From Hirsutella rhossiliensis (lineage: Eukaryota; Ascomycota; Sordariomycetes; Hypocreales; Ophiocordycipitaceae), in NCBI RefSeq assembly GCF_020360975.1, contig NW_025408669.1:5890001-5954000 (forward strand): a stretch of DNA of 64,000 nucleotides, read 5' to 3'. Of this stretch, positions 36,453 through 49,556 are shown piece after piece. The notes beneath the pieces are model-generated. The model was not told the DNA's origin, ran no database searches, and saw only the letters and a program-made list of their open reading frames with translations. Position 1 is the stretch's first letter. Each line of letters begins with the position of its first letter. A program made the translations under genes and the position numbers.

Positions 36453-38164
36453 AGATAACCTTATAAGGAGAAGAAAACCTACTAAGTACTAGCTTTAAAA
36501 GGTAAGAAATACCTAAACGCTATTAATAGATAGGAACTAAAGTATAAACTCCTTAGTTAAACTATATATTATAACGATAAATATATAGTATACTTAAGCG
36601 ATAAGAACGGTACTAAATAGTTCTTAAAGCAACTAAAGAAAACCCTTATAATAATATAATAAAGGGATCTTAAATTATAAAAATAAGTTAAATTTATAGA
36701 ACCGGAATACCCTTATCTTAAAAGAGTCTCTTAAAACTAAATTAAGAAGAATAGTAAACGATTCTAAGAAGATATATAAAATAAAAATCGTTAATAATAA
36801 TAGGTAGTCTATAAATAATATAATAAAAAAGATATAAATATAGCTCTTATACTTATAAAACTTAGATAGTAACTTAAAGAGGAATAATAAAGTATCGACG
36901 ATATAAGCTTTAAAGAATAAGAAATACTTAGAGAAATAAAAGACGAGAACGAACTTATACTACTACCTTTACTATTAAGGGAAAATACTATAATTAGAGA
37001 ATATACTTTATACTTTACAGAATTTAAAGAAATACTTAAAATTAAACCTTAATAAATACCTTAAATTCTTATAGAAAACTAATAAGCTATATTAATTCGA
37101 TATTAACTAGTATTATATAGAGGAGATTATACTATAGCTATTACTATAGTCGATACCTTTATAGCTCTATAATAAGAATAGTAGTTATAAGGAGAATTTA
37201 AAGATAATCTATAAATACTACTTACTTATAAGTACTATAAGTATATTTTATAAATATTATATATCTACCTAGATTATATAATATACTTTTAGATAAAGGT
37301 ATAATATAACGCCTTCTTAGTTAGGTTTAAAAGATAAGTACTTTTAAAACCCTACCTAAGTATAAAAATAAACCATTAAAAAATTAATTAACGATACCTA
37401 AATAACTAAGTTATATTATTAGAACCTAATTATAATACGCTACTTAAATACTATAATAATTACGGTTTATTAATAAGATATCTTTTAAAAATATATAAAA
37501 TCTATAAATATACTAAAATAAAGGAATAATATAACGTTACTTACTTTAAGGTATCTAAACTATTAATCTTTTAAAAACTTATATAATAAATTAAATATAA
37601 TAAAGAAGATTATAATAAATATATATACTTAAACTATAAAGTTTATAAATACGAAAAATTTTAAGTATAGTATAAACGATATAATAGTATATTAAAAGAT
37701 TATTAATAATATATATAAAGGCTATAAGCTATATTTAATTAAGGAAAAATCGATATAGAAATACTACGCGAAAAATAGAAAGATATAAAATAAAAACTTA
37801 ACCTTTAGTATAAAAATAAATAGAATTATAAAGTATAGTATATAATTAACTATAAAGTAGTATAATATAAATAATATAGCGTTAAGAAATAAGAAATCTT
37901 CGATTAGCTATAAGAAATTAGTCTCTTAAGCCCTAATATAATACTATACGATAAAAATATAAAGAAACAATATTAATAATAAATTAAAGAAGAATACCTA
38001 AATAAAATAAATAAAGACTAAGTAAAAAATAAGGTTCGCTATCTAAAAAAGGGCTATAGACTAGCACGATATAATAAGATCTAAGGACCTTATATATAGT
38101 AATAGTAAGCTATAGCGACTAAATAGTATTAGATATTTAAATCGCGGGATATTATATATATATA

Positions 38165-38420
38165 CTTTTAGACTATAGCGTAATAGGTAATTACGTTTTA
38201 CTTAAAGTCGTTAATCGTTATTAACTTATATAAAGATATAAGATAGATCTATATAAACTTATAAATATTAAAGGAGAGGCCTTTAACTATAATAATAGAA
38301 TTATTAATATAAAGATTAATTACCTCGATATTAATATTTAAGGCTATAATAAATAAGTTAACTTTAATATTATAGATATTAAAGAATATAACCTTATATT
38401 AAGACTTCTATAGCTATAAG
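38165..38420 (+). pseudogene. Aspartic protease relic (family B)
   Basis: Reads LLDYSVIGNYVLLKVV, matching the LLDSGAxGNFI signature of Gypsy proteases with the catalytic Asp retained. It ends with EYNLILRLL near 38,390, corresponding to DLILGLPWL. Confidence 0.7.
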
Positions 38421-39079
38421 AAAGCAACCTACTAATTAACTAGAAAACTAGCTAGCTATATTAAAACGAGGATATAAGCTTCTAGGACTAATAGATTTAA
38501 GAGAAAGTAAAATTTTATAATAATTTAGCTATTAAATAAGATAAAAGGGATAACTATTTAAGTAGATTATTATAAGCTTTAGTAATATAAACGAAAATAG
38601 TAACTAAACTAGTAGTTATAATAAGAACGACTAATAAGACCTATATACTAACTAATATAGCTATATAACCTAGTATCTAATATAAATAAAATAAAGGATA
38701 TAATATAAAGATTTAAAAAGTTATTACTACTTTAAGGAAAGACCTTAAATAAATTAATAAAGAGCTTAAGTTAAGAGAAACTAGCTCTTAAAAAAAGAAT
38801 AAAGCTTATAAGATAAAATAAAAAATATCCCCTAAGAATACTAAAAATATAATAAACTCTTTAAGGAAGAACTTAAGATAGGGTTACTTAAATATAGCTA
38901 ATAAGACTATAAAATTTATCTTAAAGATAGAATAACGCTAATATTTTATAAGATTTATAACTTAAACGAAAAGTAACTATAAACGCTATATAACTACCTT
39001 AATAAGAATCTATAAAAGGGATATATATAAACGTTAATATCTAAAGTAAGCTACCTAGTTATATTTATTTTAAAGAAAT

Positions 39080-39480
39080 ATAGTAAGCTATAACTAGTTA
39101 TTAATTATAGACGCTTAAACGATATTATAATAAAGGACTAAATACTATTACTACTTATATCGGAACTATAAGATCGACTATATAGTAAAGAATAGTTTAT
39201 AGCCCTTAACCTTAAAGGCGCTTATAACTTAATATATATAAAAAAGGGATATAAATAGATAATAGCCTTTAAAAGTAAATTCGGACTATTTAAATATCTA
39301 TTAATACTATTTAGACTTATAAATATACTAGCTACCTTTTAATAGATAATTAATAATATCCTATATAAATACTTAGGTATCTTTATAATAGTATACTTAG
39401 ATAATATCTTAATCTTCTTAGATACCTTAGAAGAATATAAAGAATACGTTTATAAGGTACTCCGCGTACTTTAAAATATA
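39080..39480 (+). pseudogene. Reverse transcriptase relic (family B)
   Basis: Contains NYRRLNDITIKD near 39,100, LDLKGAYNLI near 39,215, FKSKFGLFKYLLILFRLINI near 39,265, and the active site VYLDNILIF at 39,391-39,416 (family YLDDILIF). It is followed by EEYKEYVYKVLRVL and KKSKFYIQEVDFLKYI. Only the second catalytic Asp is lost at the active site. Confidence 0.85.
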
Positions 39481-39819
39481 AAGTTATTAGTTAAACTAAA
39501 GAAAAGTAAGTTTTATATATAGGAAGTAGACTTCCTTAAATATATAATCTTCCTAAGAGAGATATAAATATAGTAAGATAAGATTAACTTAGTTAAAGAA
39601 TAGCTAACGCTAAAGAATATTAAGGATATATAAAGTTTCCTAGGATTTATAAATACTATTAACGATTTATTAAAGATTTTAAAAAGATTATAGTACTACT
39701 ATACGACTTAATAAAAAAGGAAAAAGAATCTATATAAGATAATAAAGCTAATAAAGCTTTCGAATATATTAAAACTACGATTATATAAGAACTAGTCTTA
39801 ACTACCTTTAATTTAAAAT

Positions 39820-40190
39820 AATAAATCGAACTTAAAACTAATATATTAAACTTTACTTTAAGAGTATAAATTAAATAAAAAGATAATAAAGGAAGACTAT
39901 AACTAATTATATTTTATTTAAAGAAGCTATATAGTATAGAACTTAATTACCTTATCTATAATAAAGAATTCCTTATAATTATTTAAGCTTTTAAGGAATT
40001 TTAATACTACCTTCTTAAAAGTAAGTATAAAGTTAAGGTTTATATAGATTATAAAAATATCTTATACTTTATAATAATATAATAGTTAAACGGACGATAG
40101 ATTTAATAGGCCGAATATTTATTAGAATTTAACTATAAAATAATCTATAAAAAAGGAATAGAAAATAGTTAAGCTAATACCGTTAGTTGA
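39820..40190 (+). pseudogene. RNase H relic (family B)
   Basis: LNYLIYNKEFLIIIQAFKEF matches the LNYxIxDKELLAIVxAFxEW block. It is followed by VKVYIDYKNILYF (family VxTDHKNLxYF), then QLNGRQI and EYLLEFNYKIIYKKGIENSQ (family EFLSxFDFxIxYRKGxENxxAD). Confidence 0.8.
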
Positions 40191-40429
40191 TAAAGTAACT
40201 ATAATATAGGAGCACTTATAGTAAAAGGATAGCTCTTAGAAATTAACGAAAATAAGAACTATTAATAACAATAGCTAAATATAATATTTAAAGTATAACC
40301 TAACGACTTAATATACTAAAAGATCCTAAAATAGATAAAAGAATATAAAGTATTAAACGGATATAATATAAGATATTTAAAAGTTTTAATATATAAAAAT
40401 AAAATCTAAATACTACTAGAATTATAAGA

Positions 40430-41330
40430 TAAAGTTATATAAGATATATATAAAAATCTAATATATAGATACTAAGGAATCTAAAGAATAATAAAATAGA
40501 TTAAATAATAATATAACTTCCTATAGCTTAAAGAAGTAGTATAATAAGTTATTAAAGGATATAAACTTTATATATAAAGTAAAGCTAAATAATATAAACT
40601 ATATAAAGAATTATAACCGCTATTAGTATTAAAGAAACTATAGGATTTAATAGCTTTTAATTATATTATAAAGCTACTACCGTTAAAAGAACTTATAACT
40701 AATATTAAGTATAATAGTATATTCGTTATTACTAATAAACTAATAAAGTATAGATACTTCTTACTATATAAAGAAGTAAGTAATATAAAAGAGCTAGTAT
40801 ATATATTCCTATAAATAATTATTAGTAATTATAAACTATTAAATAAGATTATCTTTAATAAAGGAAGTATATTTATAGCTAAGTTTTAGTAAGCTCTTAT
40901 AGTATAATTAGGAACGAAATATAAGCTTAGTATAGCTTATTACTTATAAATAGATAGATAAATAAAACGATTTAACTAAACGCTTAAATAATATTTACGA
41001 TATTATATTAGCTACGAATAAAATAATTAAGTTAAATAGCTACTAATAATATAACTAGCTTATAATAGCTTAGTTATAGAAATAACTAAGTTCTTACTAG
41101 TATATACTAATTATAGATATAACCTAGAAGTATTTAAGGTTACTTAATAAGGACTATAAGTAAAATAAGTAATATTATAAGTAGATTAGCTATAAAAATT
41201 ATATAAAGAAATAGAATAAGAACTTTAATTTATTAAAGAATAAATATCTACTTACTATAATTAGAAAAGATTATAAGGACTAAACTTTTAAGAAGGAAAT
41301 ATAGTCTACCTTATATAACGAAATATTAAA
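40430..41330 (+). pseudogene. Integrase relic (family B)
   Basis: The order is GYQGIQRTIKQI (HHCC side), DLIAFNYIIKLL, KYNSIFVITNKLIKY (family VVVDRLTK), IIFNKGSIFIAKF (family ISDRGxxFxxxF), IAYYLQIDRQIKRFNQTLKQ (family HPQTDGQTERxNQxLEQ) and LRYYISYEQNN. Positions of catalytic Asp and Glu carry Asn and Lys. The GNIVYL segment near 41,300 is the GDxVYL start of the C-terminal domain. Confidence 0.8.
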
Positions 41331-41499
41331 ATAAAATAACTAAGTAATAAATTAGATTTTAAGAAACTTAGACTATTTAAGGTTAAGAAAACTATTTTAA
41401 ACGTTAACTATAAACTTTCGCTACTAATAATAATATAGATATACCCGATATTTTATATCTTATTATTAAAACTAGTACTATAAGACGCTAAACTATAAA

Positions 41500-41690
41500 A
41501 TAAAATTAAAGTTAATAATAATTAAGAATATAAAGCTAAATAAATACTAAATATAAGAAAATAAAGTTAGTAATAAGAATACCTTATTAAGTAGAAGGGA
41601 TATAAACTAAAAGAAAATACCTAGGAACTATTTAAGTACTTAACCTACTATAGTTCTCTACTTTAATAGTTCTATTAAGCGAACCCTTAC
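41500..41690 (+). pseudogene. Chromodomain relic (family B)
   Basis: The frame reads EYKAKQILNIRK, two stops, EYLIKQKGYKLKENTQELFK and then QQFYQANP. With TAG/TAA and Gln as former Trp/Arg it matches YEVExILDxRxRxxxxEYLIKWKGYxxxENTWEPxxxL of chromodomains. It gives family B its chromovirus assignment. Confidence 0.8.
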
Positions 41691-42414
41691 TTAGAAATAT
41701 AAGGTTACTAAGAATAATATCCTAGTCTAATATATCTAAGGCACTAAACGATTAAACCTCGCTAATAATAATAGTTTCCTTATTTAATAAACGAACTAAT
41801 TTATCTTAAGAAGAACGCATTATACTATCTTCTTTATTAATAGCTTATATACCCCGCTAAAATAACTTACTACCTTAGTCCTTTAAGAAATGCTTTTATT
41901 TCTTAATCTAAGCTAAGCGAGCTATCGCTTTCTTTAACGCTTCTTTTACTTTCTATTTATCTAAATTAATCTTCTACTATTAATTTAAAATATAATAAAC
42001 TAGAAAAGAAGGAATATTAGCGAAAAGAATAATAAGGAAGGAAAAGGATAAAATAAACGGGCGGACGCTATATTATAACTATTATAAGAACGACTTATAG
42101 AGGTATATTTAAAATACTAATTAGAACGCTCGCCGACCTTATAAGTTAGGCCTAACCGAAAATAATAAGAGTAAGGTATAATTTTAATACTATAGATCTC
42201 GGTCTAAGATACTAGCTCTAATTATTATCGCGATTTATTAGAATTACGAGAATAGGATTTTTAAATATAACTAAATATACTATTAGTAGTATATCCTAAA
42301 AAGATAAAGGAATAAGGAATAATATACTTATATATAACGCAATAAGGGTATATTTATATATAGCGGCTAAGGTAGTAGGTCTTAAAGGTAAGACTAAAAG
42401 GAGAGGAGGCATCC

Positions 42415-42832
42415 TATTACGACTATAGTTTAGTAAACCGTAGGGACTAGTATATATTATAAGGATATATAATATAGGGAGTAAGGAATATTAAACGGAC
42501 TAATAGACTAATTAAGTTTAAAGCGATAAGTTACTTTAGCGCTTTAACGCTTTATAGCTAGATCGTAGGATCGCTTTAGTACTTTAGCGCTCTTAGGCGA
42601 TAGGATTACCTAGTACTCTCGGCGATTTAAAAAAGCTCTTAAGATATATAAAGAAGGAACGGAATACTCCTTTAAATAGATAGCTCGATAGCTTTTAATA
42701 TATTATAATTATTACGATCTTTATTATAATCTTATCTTTAATTCTAATTACTTAATTACCTAGTTATAGTCTATAGTCTATAACCTCTAACCTATTACTA
42801 ATATAATATACTTATTACTACTTAGACTACGC
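42415..42832 (+). repeat. 3' LTR of Gypsy B
   Basis: Matches the 5' LTR from TATTACGACTATAG to TTAGACTACGC. Repeat R starts at the next base. Confidence 0.8.
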
Positions 42833-43089
42833 TATAAGAGCGCTACTAAGAGGTATAGGCTAATAAAGTACTTAGGTATATAGTACTAATATATCGGTAG
42901 GGTATTAGTAGGGAATTATACCTACCTTACTTATATATTATAGACCTCTTACTACTTAGACTAAAAAGGAGAAATCCCTTCTTTAGTAAGCTTTAGTCTT
43001 ATAATAAGGAGAATATAATATATATAACGTAGTACCTCTAGCTATCTCTACTACCTAACTAATTATATCGTAATATATATTCCCTTATA
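42833..43089 (-). repeat. 257-bp repeat R, copy 2 (left arm of inverted pair)
   Basis: Starts TATAAGAGCGC and ends CCCTTATA. It is the reverse complement of 55,400-55,656 at equal length. Its inner part (CTATCTCTACTACCTAACTAA-like, about 43,044-43,064) forms a near-perfect inverted pair with 43,105-43,125 just beyond the repeat. No target duplication. Confidence 0.8.
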
Positions 43090-43221
43090 ATTTCTAAAGC
43101 TTCCTTTTTTAGTTACCTAGTAGAGATAGCTACTTAAAGAAGACTATATAACGCTCCTATAGCGCGACGTAGTAGTTAACTAGTTAAGGCCTCTTTATTA
43201 TATATATTAGGTATCTATTTA

Positions 43222-43706
43222 TCTCGCGAAGAGAGATATAAGAAGTATATAAAAATGTATAAAGGTGAAATTAAAAGTAAGAGGTCGGATAGGCAGGGTA
43301 GAGAGATTTAATTCTTACGGGAGTAGTAATTGCGGTAAGGGAGTAATTATTATATTGCCTTAATTATCCTTCTTTCCTCTATCTAACGCCCCTCTTTATA
43401 CCTATCTAGTATCTTAATTAATAAAGAAGATCCTACTTAAAGAAGCTACTAATATCCTTTCGACTACTAAGCTTTTTACCGGTTTTTCCCCTCTTTTCTA
43501 GCTATTACCGGTATATCCGTCTTATCTTTCGCTACCTCTATAGGAAGCTATCGCTACTTCTACTTCCCCTTATACCCCTACCCTCCTTTCTATACCTCTT
43601 TTTAGCTCCTTCTTCCTTCTTCTATACCGGGTGTTTTTAGCTTCCTTAGTCCCTCGTGCTAAGGGATATCTCCGAGAACTACGAAATCAGGCCACGCTTC
43701 GCGACA
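43222..43706 (-). repeat. 3' LTR of Copia copy 3
   Basis: In element orientation it starts TGTCGCGAAG (unmutated) at 43,706 and ends CTTCGCGAGA at 43,222. Termini are TG...GA, not TG...CA. Confidence 0.9.
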
Positions 43707-45046
43707 CACCCCCTTAGCTATAGCCTGCCCCTTAAGGGCATAGCTAATATAGCTTCGGGCTAGTAAGCGTATAGAGGAGTTTTTAGTCTATACTTATCCC
43801 CTACTTAAGAAATCCGGGTTTTAGCCCCGGGCTCTTTTAGACCTACTTTAGGAAAAGGGGCCTAAGGAGGAAATTAAGTCCTATAAGAAAGGGGGGCTTC
43901 TCTAAGGACAAGTCCCTAAAAAGGGGGCCTTTAAGAAAAATAAGTCCTAATTAAGCTAGGGGCCCTCCTTTAGGATAAGTCCTAATTCCTCTCTTTAGCT
44001 ATAGACGTCTCCTTCCTCCTACGTACTATTAGCTCCTCTCGTAGACTCTTAAGGCGGGCTTCTAAGGATAGCTTTTCTTAAACGTCTTCTAGCCTAATTT
44101 ACTATAAAAAGATAGCTAGCTTCTACTTCGGTAAGGGCTTCGTAAGACCGTTGGCTTTTATCGATGCTATTAAAACCTAACGGACGGAAATAAGTCCCCT
44201 TTAGACCTCTTAGCGTAACTAATGCTAGTAGATATCGATATACTATAGCTAGGTCGATAGCTTACTATTTTCCTCTATAAGAATTCGTATAGTCTACGTG
44301 TTATCGTATTCTATAGCTAACGGGGACGGAATTTATAGTCGTAACGATATTAGTAGCCGGCTAAGGAAAATCGCTTCTTTTAACGCTTTTAAAAGAGCTA
44401 GTAGCTCTGCCTCCATACTTAATATAGTAACGGTAGCTTACTTCGACGCTCTCTAAGTAATAGTTCCTCTAAAAAGAGATATAATATACCCCTATAAGCT
44501 CTTTCTGTCTAATAAATTGTTTGCAAAGGACGAATCGCTCGAATAGAGGAAGATTTCGGTAGCTAATTTCCTTCCCTGCCCTCCTAGGCGTAGACTATAT
44601 AATCTCGTTAAATAGAGATAAAGGATAGCTCTATCTACTACTTCTTAATACCTAGGGCTAGGATTCTAGTTATGCCTAGCTAGCCGGGAGACCGTAAAAG
44701 AGATATCCGGTCTAGTAGAAATAGCTAAAAAAAGCAAGGAGCCTACCTTTTATTAATATTAGTATTTCTCTTACTCCCTAGCTTAAAAGGATAGATTAGG
44801 TAAAAGCTCTTCGTCTAATATAGGCGTAGAGGGAAGCTTCTTATCGAGGGAAGTAAGGAGGAATTTATAAGCGACCTTATCGATATAGGCGTCTTAGGTA
44901 AGCTAGATAGTCCGTTAGGACTTATTCCTAAGGATTCGTATCCCTAGGAACTACTTTAGCTCCCTTAGCTTAGTTATCTTATACCTTTATTATAGGCCTT
45001 ATATAGCCTCCCTAGTAGTAGCCTCTTCCTCTTTTAGGTAGGCCTA

Positions 45047-45070
45047 GATAATATTATCGACGTAGAAGAA
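45047..45070 (-). pseudogene. RT active site of Copia copy 3
   Basis: The reverse complement reads FFYVDNII, one G-to-A change from the Copia YVDD box. Copy 1 has FFYNNNII here, so the two copies show successive steps of the same decay. Confidence 0.85.
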
Positions 45071-46499
45071 GACCGTGATTTTACCCTTCTATATTATACA
45101 CGGTTCCTAAGGGGCTTTCTTAAAGCCTAGGGCTTCGAGGGAACCTATTAAATGCTATTGCTAAAGAAGGGGTAATCTTCGTAATCCGTATAGAGCTTTC
45201 CTAAGCCATAGAACCTTTCCTAGCTATTAGAAGCCTAGTAGAAGGCGTATATAGATAACTTCTTCTTCCTTAAGTAGGCAGTTAATAAAGGCGTTAACTA
45301 TATCTATCTAATCGAGTTCGAGGTCGAATTCTGCTACTATAGCTATAAGGGTCCGAAAAGACATCCCTACTAAGGTGGTTGCCCTAGTAGGTAGATCCCC
45401 TTTTTCCTATTAATTCCTATAGATAACTAGCCGGGCTTTATACTTTTAAAGGAAGCTATATTTATTAGTCTTATAGATAAAGACCTACTTATAGCTAAGG
45501 ACCTATTTTCCTCTTGCCTTTTCCTTAAGGACCTCTTCGATAGACCCTATCTCTTTATATAAGGCTAGGTAGTCTTTCTAAGCCTAGAAAAACTAGTCTC
45601 TTAAAGGGTGTTTTTCTAGCTACTTTTAGTTTACTAGTAGGTCTAGGAGGTCTCTTTTATATACCTTCCTTGCTAATAGAGGCTTAAAAAGCCGGCCTAC
45701 TATAAATGCTCCGTAGGAACCGTCTTTTATAGGCGTTAGATAGAAGTCGGAAAAACGATCGAAATAAAGGAGAGGTTAGTCTTCTTTAGTATCCGTATCG
45801 GGCCTTATACCTTCCTTTGCTTCTCGAAGTAGGGATAAAAAGGCAGCTAGGTAATCCTTTAAGAGAGGTGCCTTTCCTACCCCCTTAGGGGTCGAGATAG
45901 GAAGACTAACTAAAAAAGCTGCTTCTAGATCTTCTTCTTACGTAGGAGGAGGCATAGGTAGGTAGGCGTATTCTAGCTCTACTACTTTCCTATAGTCTCC
46001 TTCTTCGTTTAGATTATCTAATCTAGCAGCTTCCTCTTCTTTAAAGTCGGCGTTATCCTCGACTACTTTAACGTCGGTTTCTTCTTCCGTTTCCTTATCT
46101 AGGACCTCTTCTTAAGACTATTAAGAAGGGGGGATTTAAATCTTTTAAATTAGCTAACGTTAAGAGAGTAAGAGGGGCTATTAATCCCTCTTTCTATTAA
46201 AGAAGCTAGATTCATCGAAAATTATATCCCTAGTCGAAATAACCTTCCGTAAAAGAGGAATCTAGATCCGGAAGATATTCGTAGAATTATAACTAACGAG
46301 GTAACTAATAAAGGCTCTAGGATTAAGCTTTCTTTTCTTCTTCCTTTTTAGCTATATATCGGTAGTTATTACGTATACCTTATAGCTATAGGCACGAAGG
46401 TAGGCTAGCGAGGCCCTCTTCTTCGTAAAGAGCTTAAGGGGGGATTTCTAGTCTATTCCTTAGGTAGTCCCTCTAGGGGTCTAGTTCCGAAGGTAATAG

Positions 46500-47000
46500 G
46501 CGGTCTTAACGACTTCCCTCTAAAGGTCGTATAGAAGCCTTATAGTAAGTCTTATCGTACGGGCCCTTTCTATTATAGCACCCCCTAATCTTTCTACCCC
46601 TCCGTTCTAGGCCTAGGTATTCGGTGCTAACGGGAGGGGTAAAATGCCCCTTTTTCGAAGCTAATTTAAGATATCCTTTATAAATAGCTCTCCGTTAGAT
46701 CGTATCTTCTTTACCTCGTAGCCGAAGTAGGATTTTATCTAGTTAACGAAGTCCCGGAAGGTAGACTAGTTATACTTGCTTAGGTAGGTTTATAAGAAAT
46801 AGGGGAAAACTATCCCTAAAAAAGCGTCTATAAAAAACATTACCCTAACGAAGCTTTCCTAATCCCTAGAGACGTCGGTCTAGTCGACCTAAATTTCCTT
46901 ATACGGCTAGTCCGGCCGTAAAGGCGTTCGTCTAGAAATTCGTCTCTTAGTCTTTCCTTAGCCGTAGTGTTCGCATTCGACGGTCTTTAGGCCCCTTATT
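46500..47000 (-). pseudogene. Integrase relic of Copia copy 3
   Basis: The minus strand reads through VRVMFFIDAF (family xTVxDAFSG), RSNGELFIKDI (family RSDNGGEF), and LAPNTQAQNGGVERLGG (family PxTPQQNGVxER). This is the DDE core between the gag/protease part and RT, the Copia order. Confidence 0.8.
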
Positions 47001-49071
47001 CGTACGCCCTATTATTAGCCTAGCTTATATAAAGCTAGGGGGCCCGGGTAACCGAGTCGTACGTGCTAAAGAATGCCGTCTCCTTAGGCTGCTAGAAGAG
47101 GGTCTTTTATAGTAGACCTATTCCTCCTAGTAGGGAAAGCTAACTTCTCGAGAGGTTCCTTCTTAAAAATAGGTTAGAATTCGAGAATAAATTAACCGAA
47201 TTTTTCCTCGATAAGCCTAATAGTCTGATTCTTCTAGACTAGCCTTATAGGCTTAGACGTCGTATCCTAGAAGATTCCTTCCTCTCGAAGAAGGCGGAAG
47301 GAAATCAGGCTCGTTAAAAATCGAGGGCAAAAAGCTACCCTTTTTCTTCGAAGAATTCGCATAGATCTATTAGGTAATTTTATTATAAAATTCACCCTTC
47401 TATATCCCTCTATCTATACGGTTAATTCCCTAGTAATAAGGTATTCCCTTTATGCCTTCTTAAAGGACCGGAATCGTAAGAGTATATTATAGATATTAAG
47501 GGAAGCACTAGAGTTAAGGATAGCTAATTTTCGTAGGGGATAGTTAGAGGGTCCTAACGGTTAGTCTTGCTAATCCGTAGGGAAGACGAATACCGGATTT
47601 ACTATACTAACGATTTTTCCTCGAATTTATAGCTCGAATAAAGGCAGCGGCGTTAGTTACTATTTCTTAGCAACCTAAATCTCGTCTATCTTCTTCTATA
47701 GCGAGGGGTCCTCCTTAAGAGACTATTATATCGTTTCTTATAGCCTCTTTAAAGGGTTAAATCCTTTAGGTCGGTTTTCCTTAAAGACCTACTAGTATTA
47801 TAATAATCGATGGCCTAGGGATTTATAGGCTAAGCAGCCGTTTCGCCTAGTCTTTTATTTCTTCGAGGAATCCTTATCCTAATCTAAAAGGTCTACTTAA
47901 AAACCTCCCCTTTTTACCCCTTATTGCTAATTTTAATAAAGAGGTTCGATTTCGACTAGTTCCCTGATTTTTCGACTAACGGACTAAAAGGTCTATTAGG
48001 GGACTAGTCGGGCCGGTCTAACTAACGGGGCCGGGGCCGGGCCCGGAGCAAGATACGAAGCTAGGGCCGGGACCAGGGCAGCCGTTAAAGACGGCGTTAA
48101 GGCTCTCGAGGGAGGTAGAGCCGGAGGGGCAACAGCCGCAGCAGCAGCAGCGGGAACCGCAGCAATAAGGGCTGTAGCAGCTATAGGGGCAGTAGGTCGA
48201 GCCGTCTAGGTCGAGTGCTAGCTACGAAGGAATAAGACTGCTTGCTATTATACTCTAGCAGCTTCTTCGTCTAGTTCTCGGCTAGCTTCTCGAAAGATAG
48301 TCGAGTAACCGTTACTAATAGGCTTTATTAGTAGAGATATATCCTATAGCTACTAGCCGGAAAGAGCTTCTATAAGGAAGTATTAGTTAGCTTCCTCGAG
48401 GATCTCTTCCTACTTAGCTAGCTATAAAGAAGCTAGTAGGTTCCTAGTAGAAAAGGCTCCTAGGTATACTATATAGGTCTTCTTAATACGGTTAGTTATA
48501 TACCCTCTTAAGGGAGCTGTCGAGGTCTCGAGCTTTAAAAGCCACTGCCTAGGAGTCTCTTCTTCTCGAAGAGAGATTAGCTTTACGGCACTAACGGATT
48601 CCGTTATCGCTATATAAGCAGCCGTTAGTAGCTTCGTTTCGTAGAGGTATTCCTTCTAGTAACTCTCGTAGTCGCCTAAGGCAGTAGTAAAAGCTCTCTA
48701 TTATATAGAGGTTAGCTCGGAGAAGAGGGTAGCTCCCTTTATAAAGTCCGTCGCCTTAGGACAAAGAGGGGGCTTAAGAGGGTCCTGCTTATTAGAGAAG
48801 ACTAAATTATAGATAGTTCTATCTATATAAGCCCGTAGCTCCTTTACCTATTTATCTTAATCTTAGGGCTCTATAAGAATCGTCCTACGGACTATAGGGA
48901 CGGCCGAGGAGTCGGTTTTCGTTATTATTGCGAAAGAGGGGGGGTAAAAAAGTCGGTTAAAAATCGGCTTTTCTAGTAAGAGGGGTAAATAAAAGCTACG
49001 AGGAATATAAGAAAGGTGCCTTTTATAGTAGCCGGAAGGTATAGGAATACTATTCCTCCTAGGCTTATAAC

Positions 49072-49556
49072 TCTTGCGAAGAGAGATACGAGAAGTATAT
49101 AAAAATATACGAAGGTAAAATTAGAAGTAAGGGGTCGGATAGGCAGGGCAGAGAGATTTAATTCTTATAGGAGTAGTAATTACGGTAGGGGAGTAATTAT
49201 TATATTACTTTAATTATCCTTCTTTCCTCTATCTAACGCCCCTCTTTATACTTATTTAGTATCTTAATTAATAAAGAAGATCCTACTTAAAGAAGCTATT
49301 AATATCCTTTTAACTACCGAGCTTTTTGCCGGTTTTTCCCCTCTTTTCTAGCCGTTACCGGTATATCCGTCTTATCTTTTACTACCTCTATAAGAAGCTA
49401 TCGCTACTTCTACTTCCCTTTATACCCCTACCCTCCTTTCTATACCTCTTTTTAGCTCCTTCTTCCTTTTTCTATACCGGGTGTTTTTAGCTTCCTTAGT
49501 CCCTCGTGCTAAGGGATATCTCCGAGAACTACGAAATTAAGCTACGCTTCGTAATA
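49072..49556 (-). repeat. 5' LTR of Copia copy 3
   Basis: 485 bp, the same length as the 3' LTR. Its outer end reads CTTCGTAATA, against CTTCGCGACA in the other LTR; the internal side reads TCTTGCGAAG. Differences are mostly C-to-T or G-to-A. Confidence 0.9.

Larger units (their letters stand above)
35024..42832 (+). mobile_element. Gypsy chromovirus, family B, near full length, RIP-saturated
   Basis: LTRs at 35,024-35,443 and 42,415-42,832 bound a complete gag-pol relic: zinc knuckle (36,411-36,452), protease (38,165 on), RT (39,080-39,480), RNase H (39,820-40,190), integrase (40,430-41,330) and chromodomain (41,500-41,690). Reads on the plus strand with RIP-type stops only. Closest in layout to fungal chromoviruses of the Maggy/Skippy/Tf type. 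A plausible target duplication was not found; the right end abuts repeat R. Confidence 0.88.
43222..49556 (-). mobile_element. Copia copy 3, full length, moderately RIP-mutated
   Basis: 6,335 bp with 485-bp LTRs at 43,222-43,706 and 49,072-49,556 and a target duplication ATTTA at 43,217-43,221 and 49,557-49,561. On the minus strand the order is gag (including an Ala-rich stretch at about 48,115-48,205), integrase (about 46,500-47,000) and RT (active site 45,047-45,070), then RNase H. It is clearly less mutated than copies 1 and 2: GC is higher, GTC GAT survives in YVDN, and some CCA/TCA remain. Stops still interrupt every domain. It is the best template in the window for the family. Confidence 0.92.

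Noticed and set aside
43222..49556. Copia-3 as a possibly active element
   Set aside because: Although full length with a TSD, stops interrupt every domain, the RT box reads YVDN, and ATG codons are largely lost.
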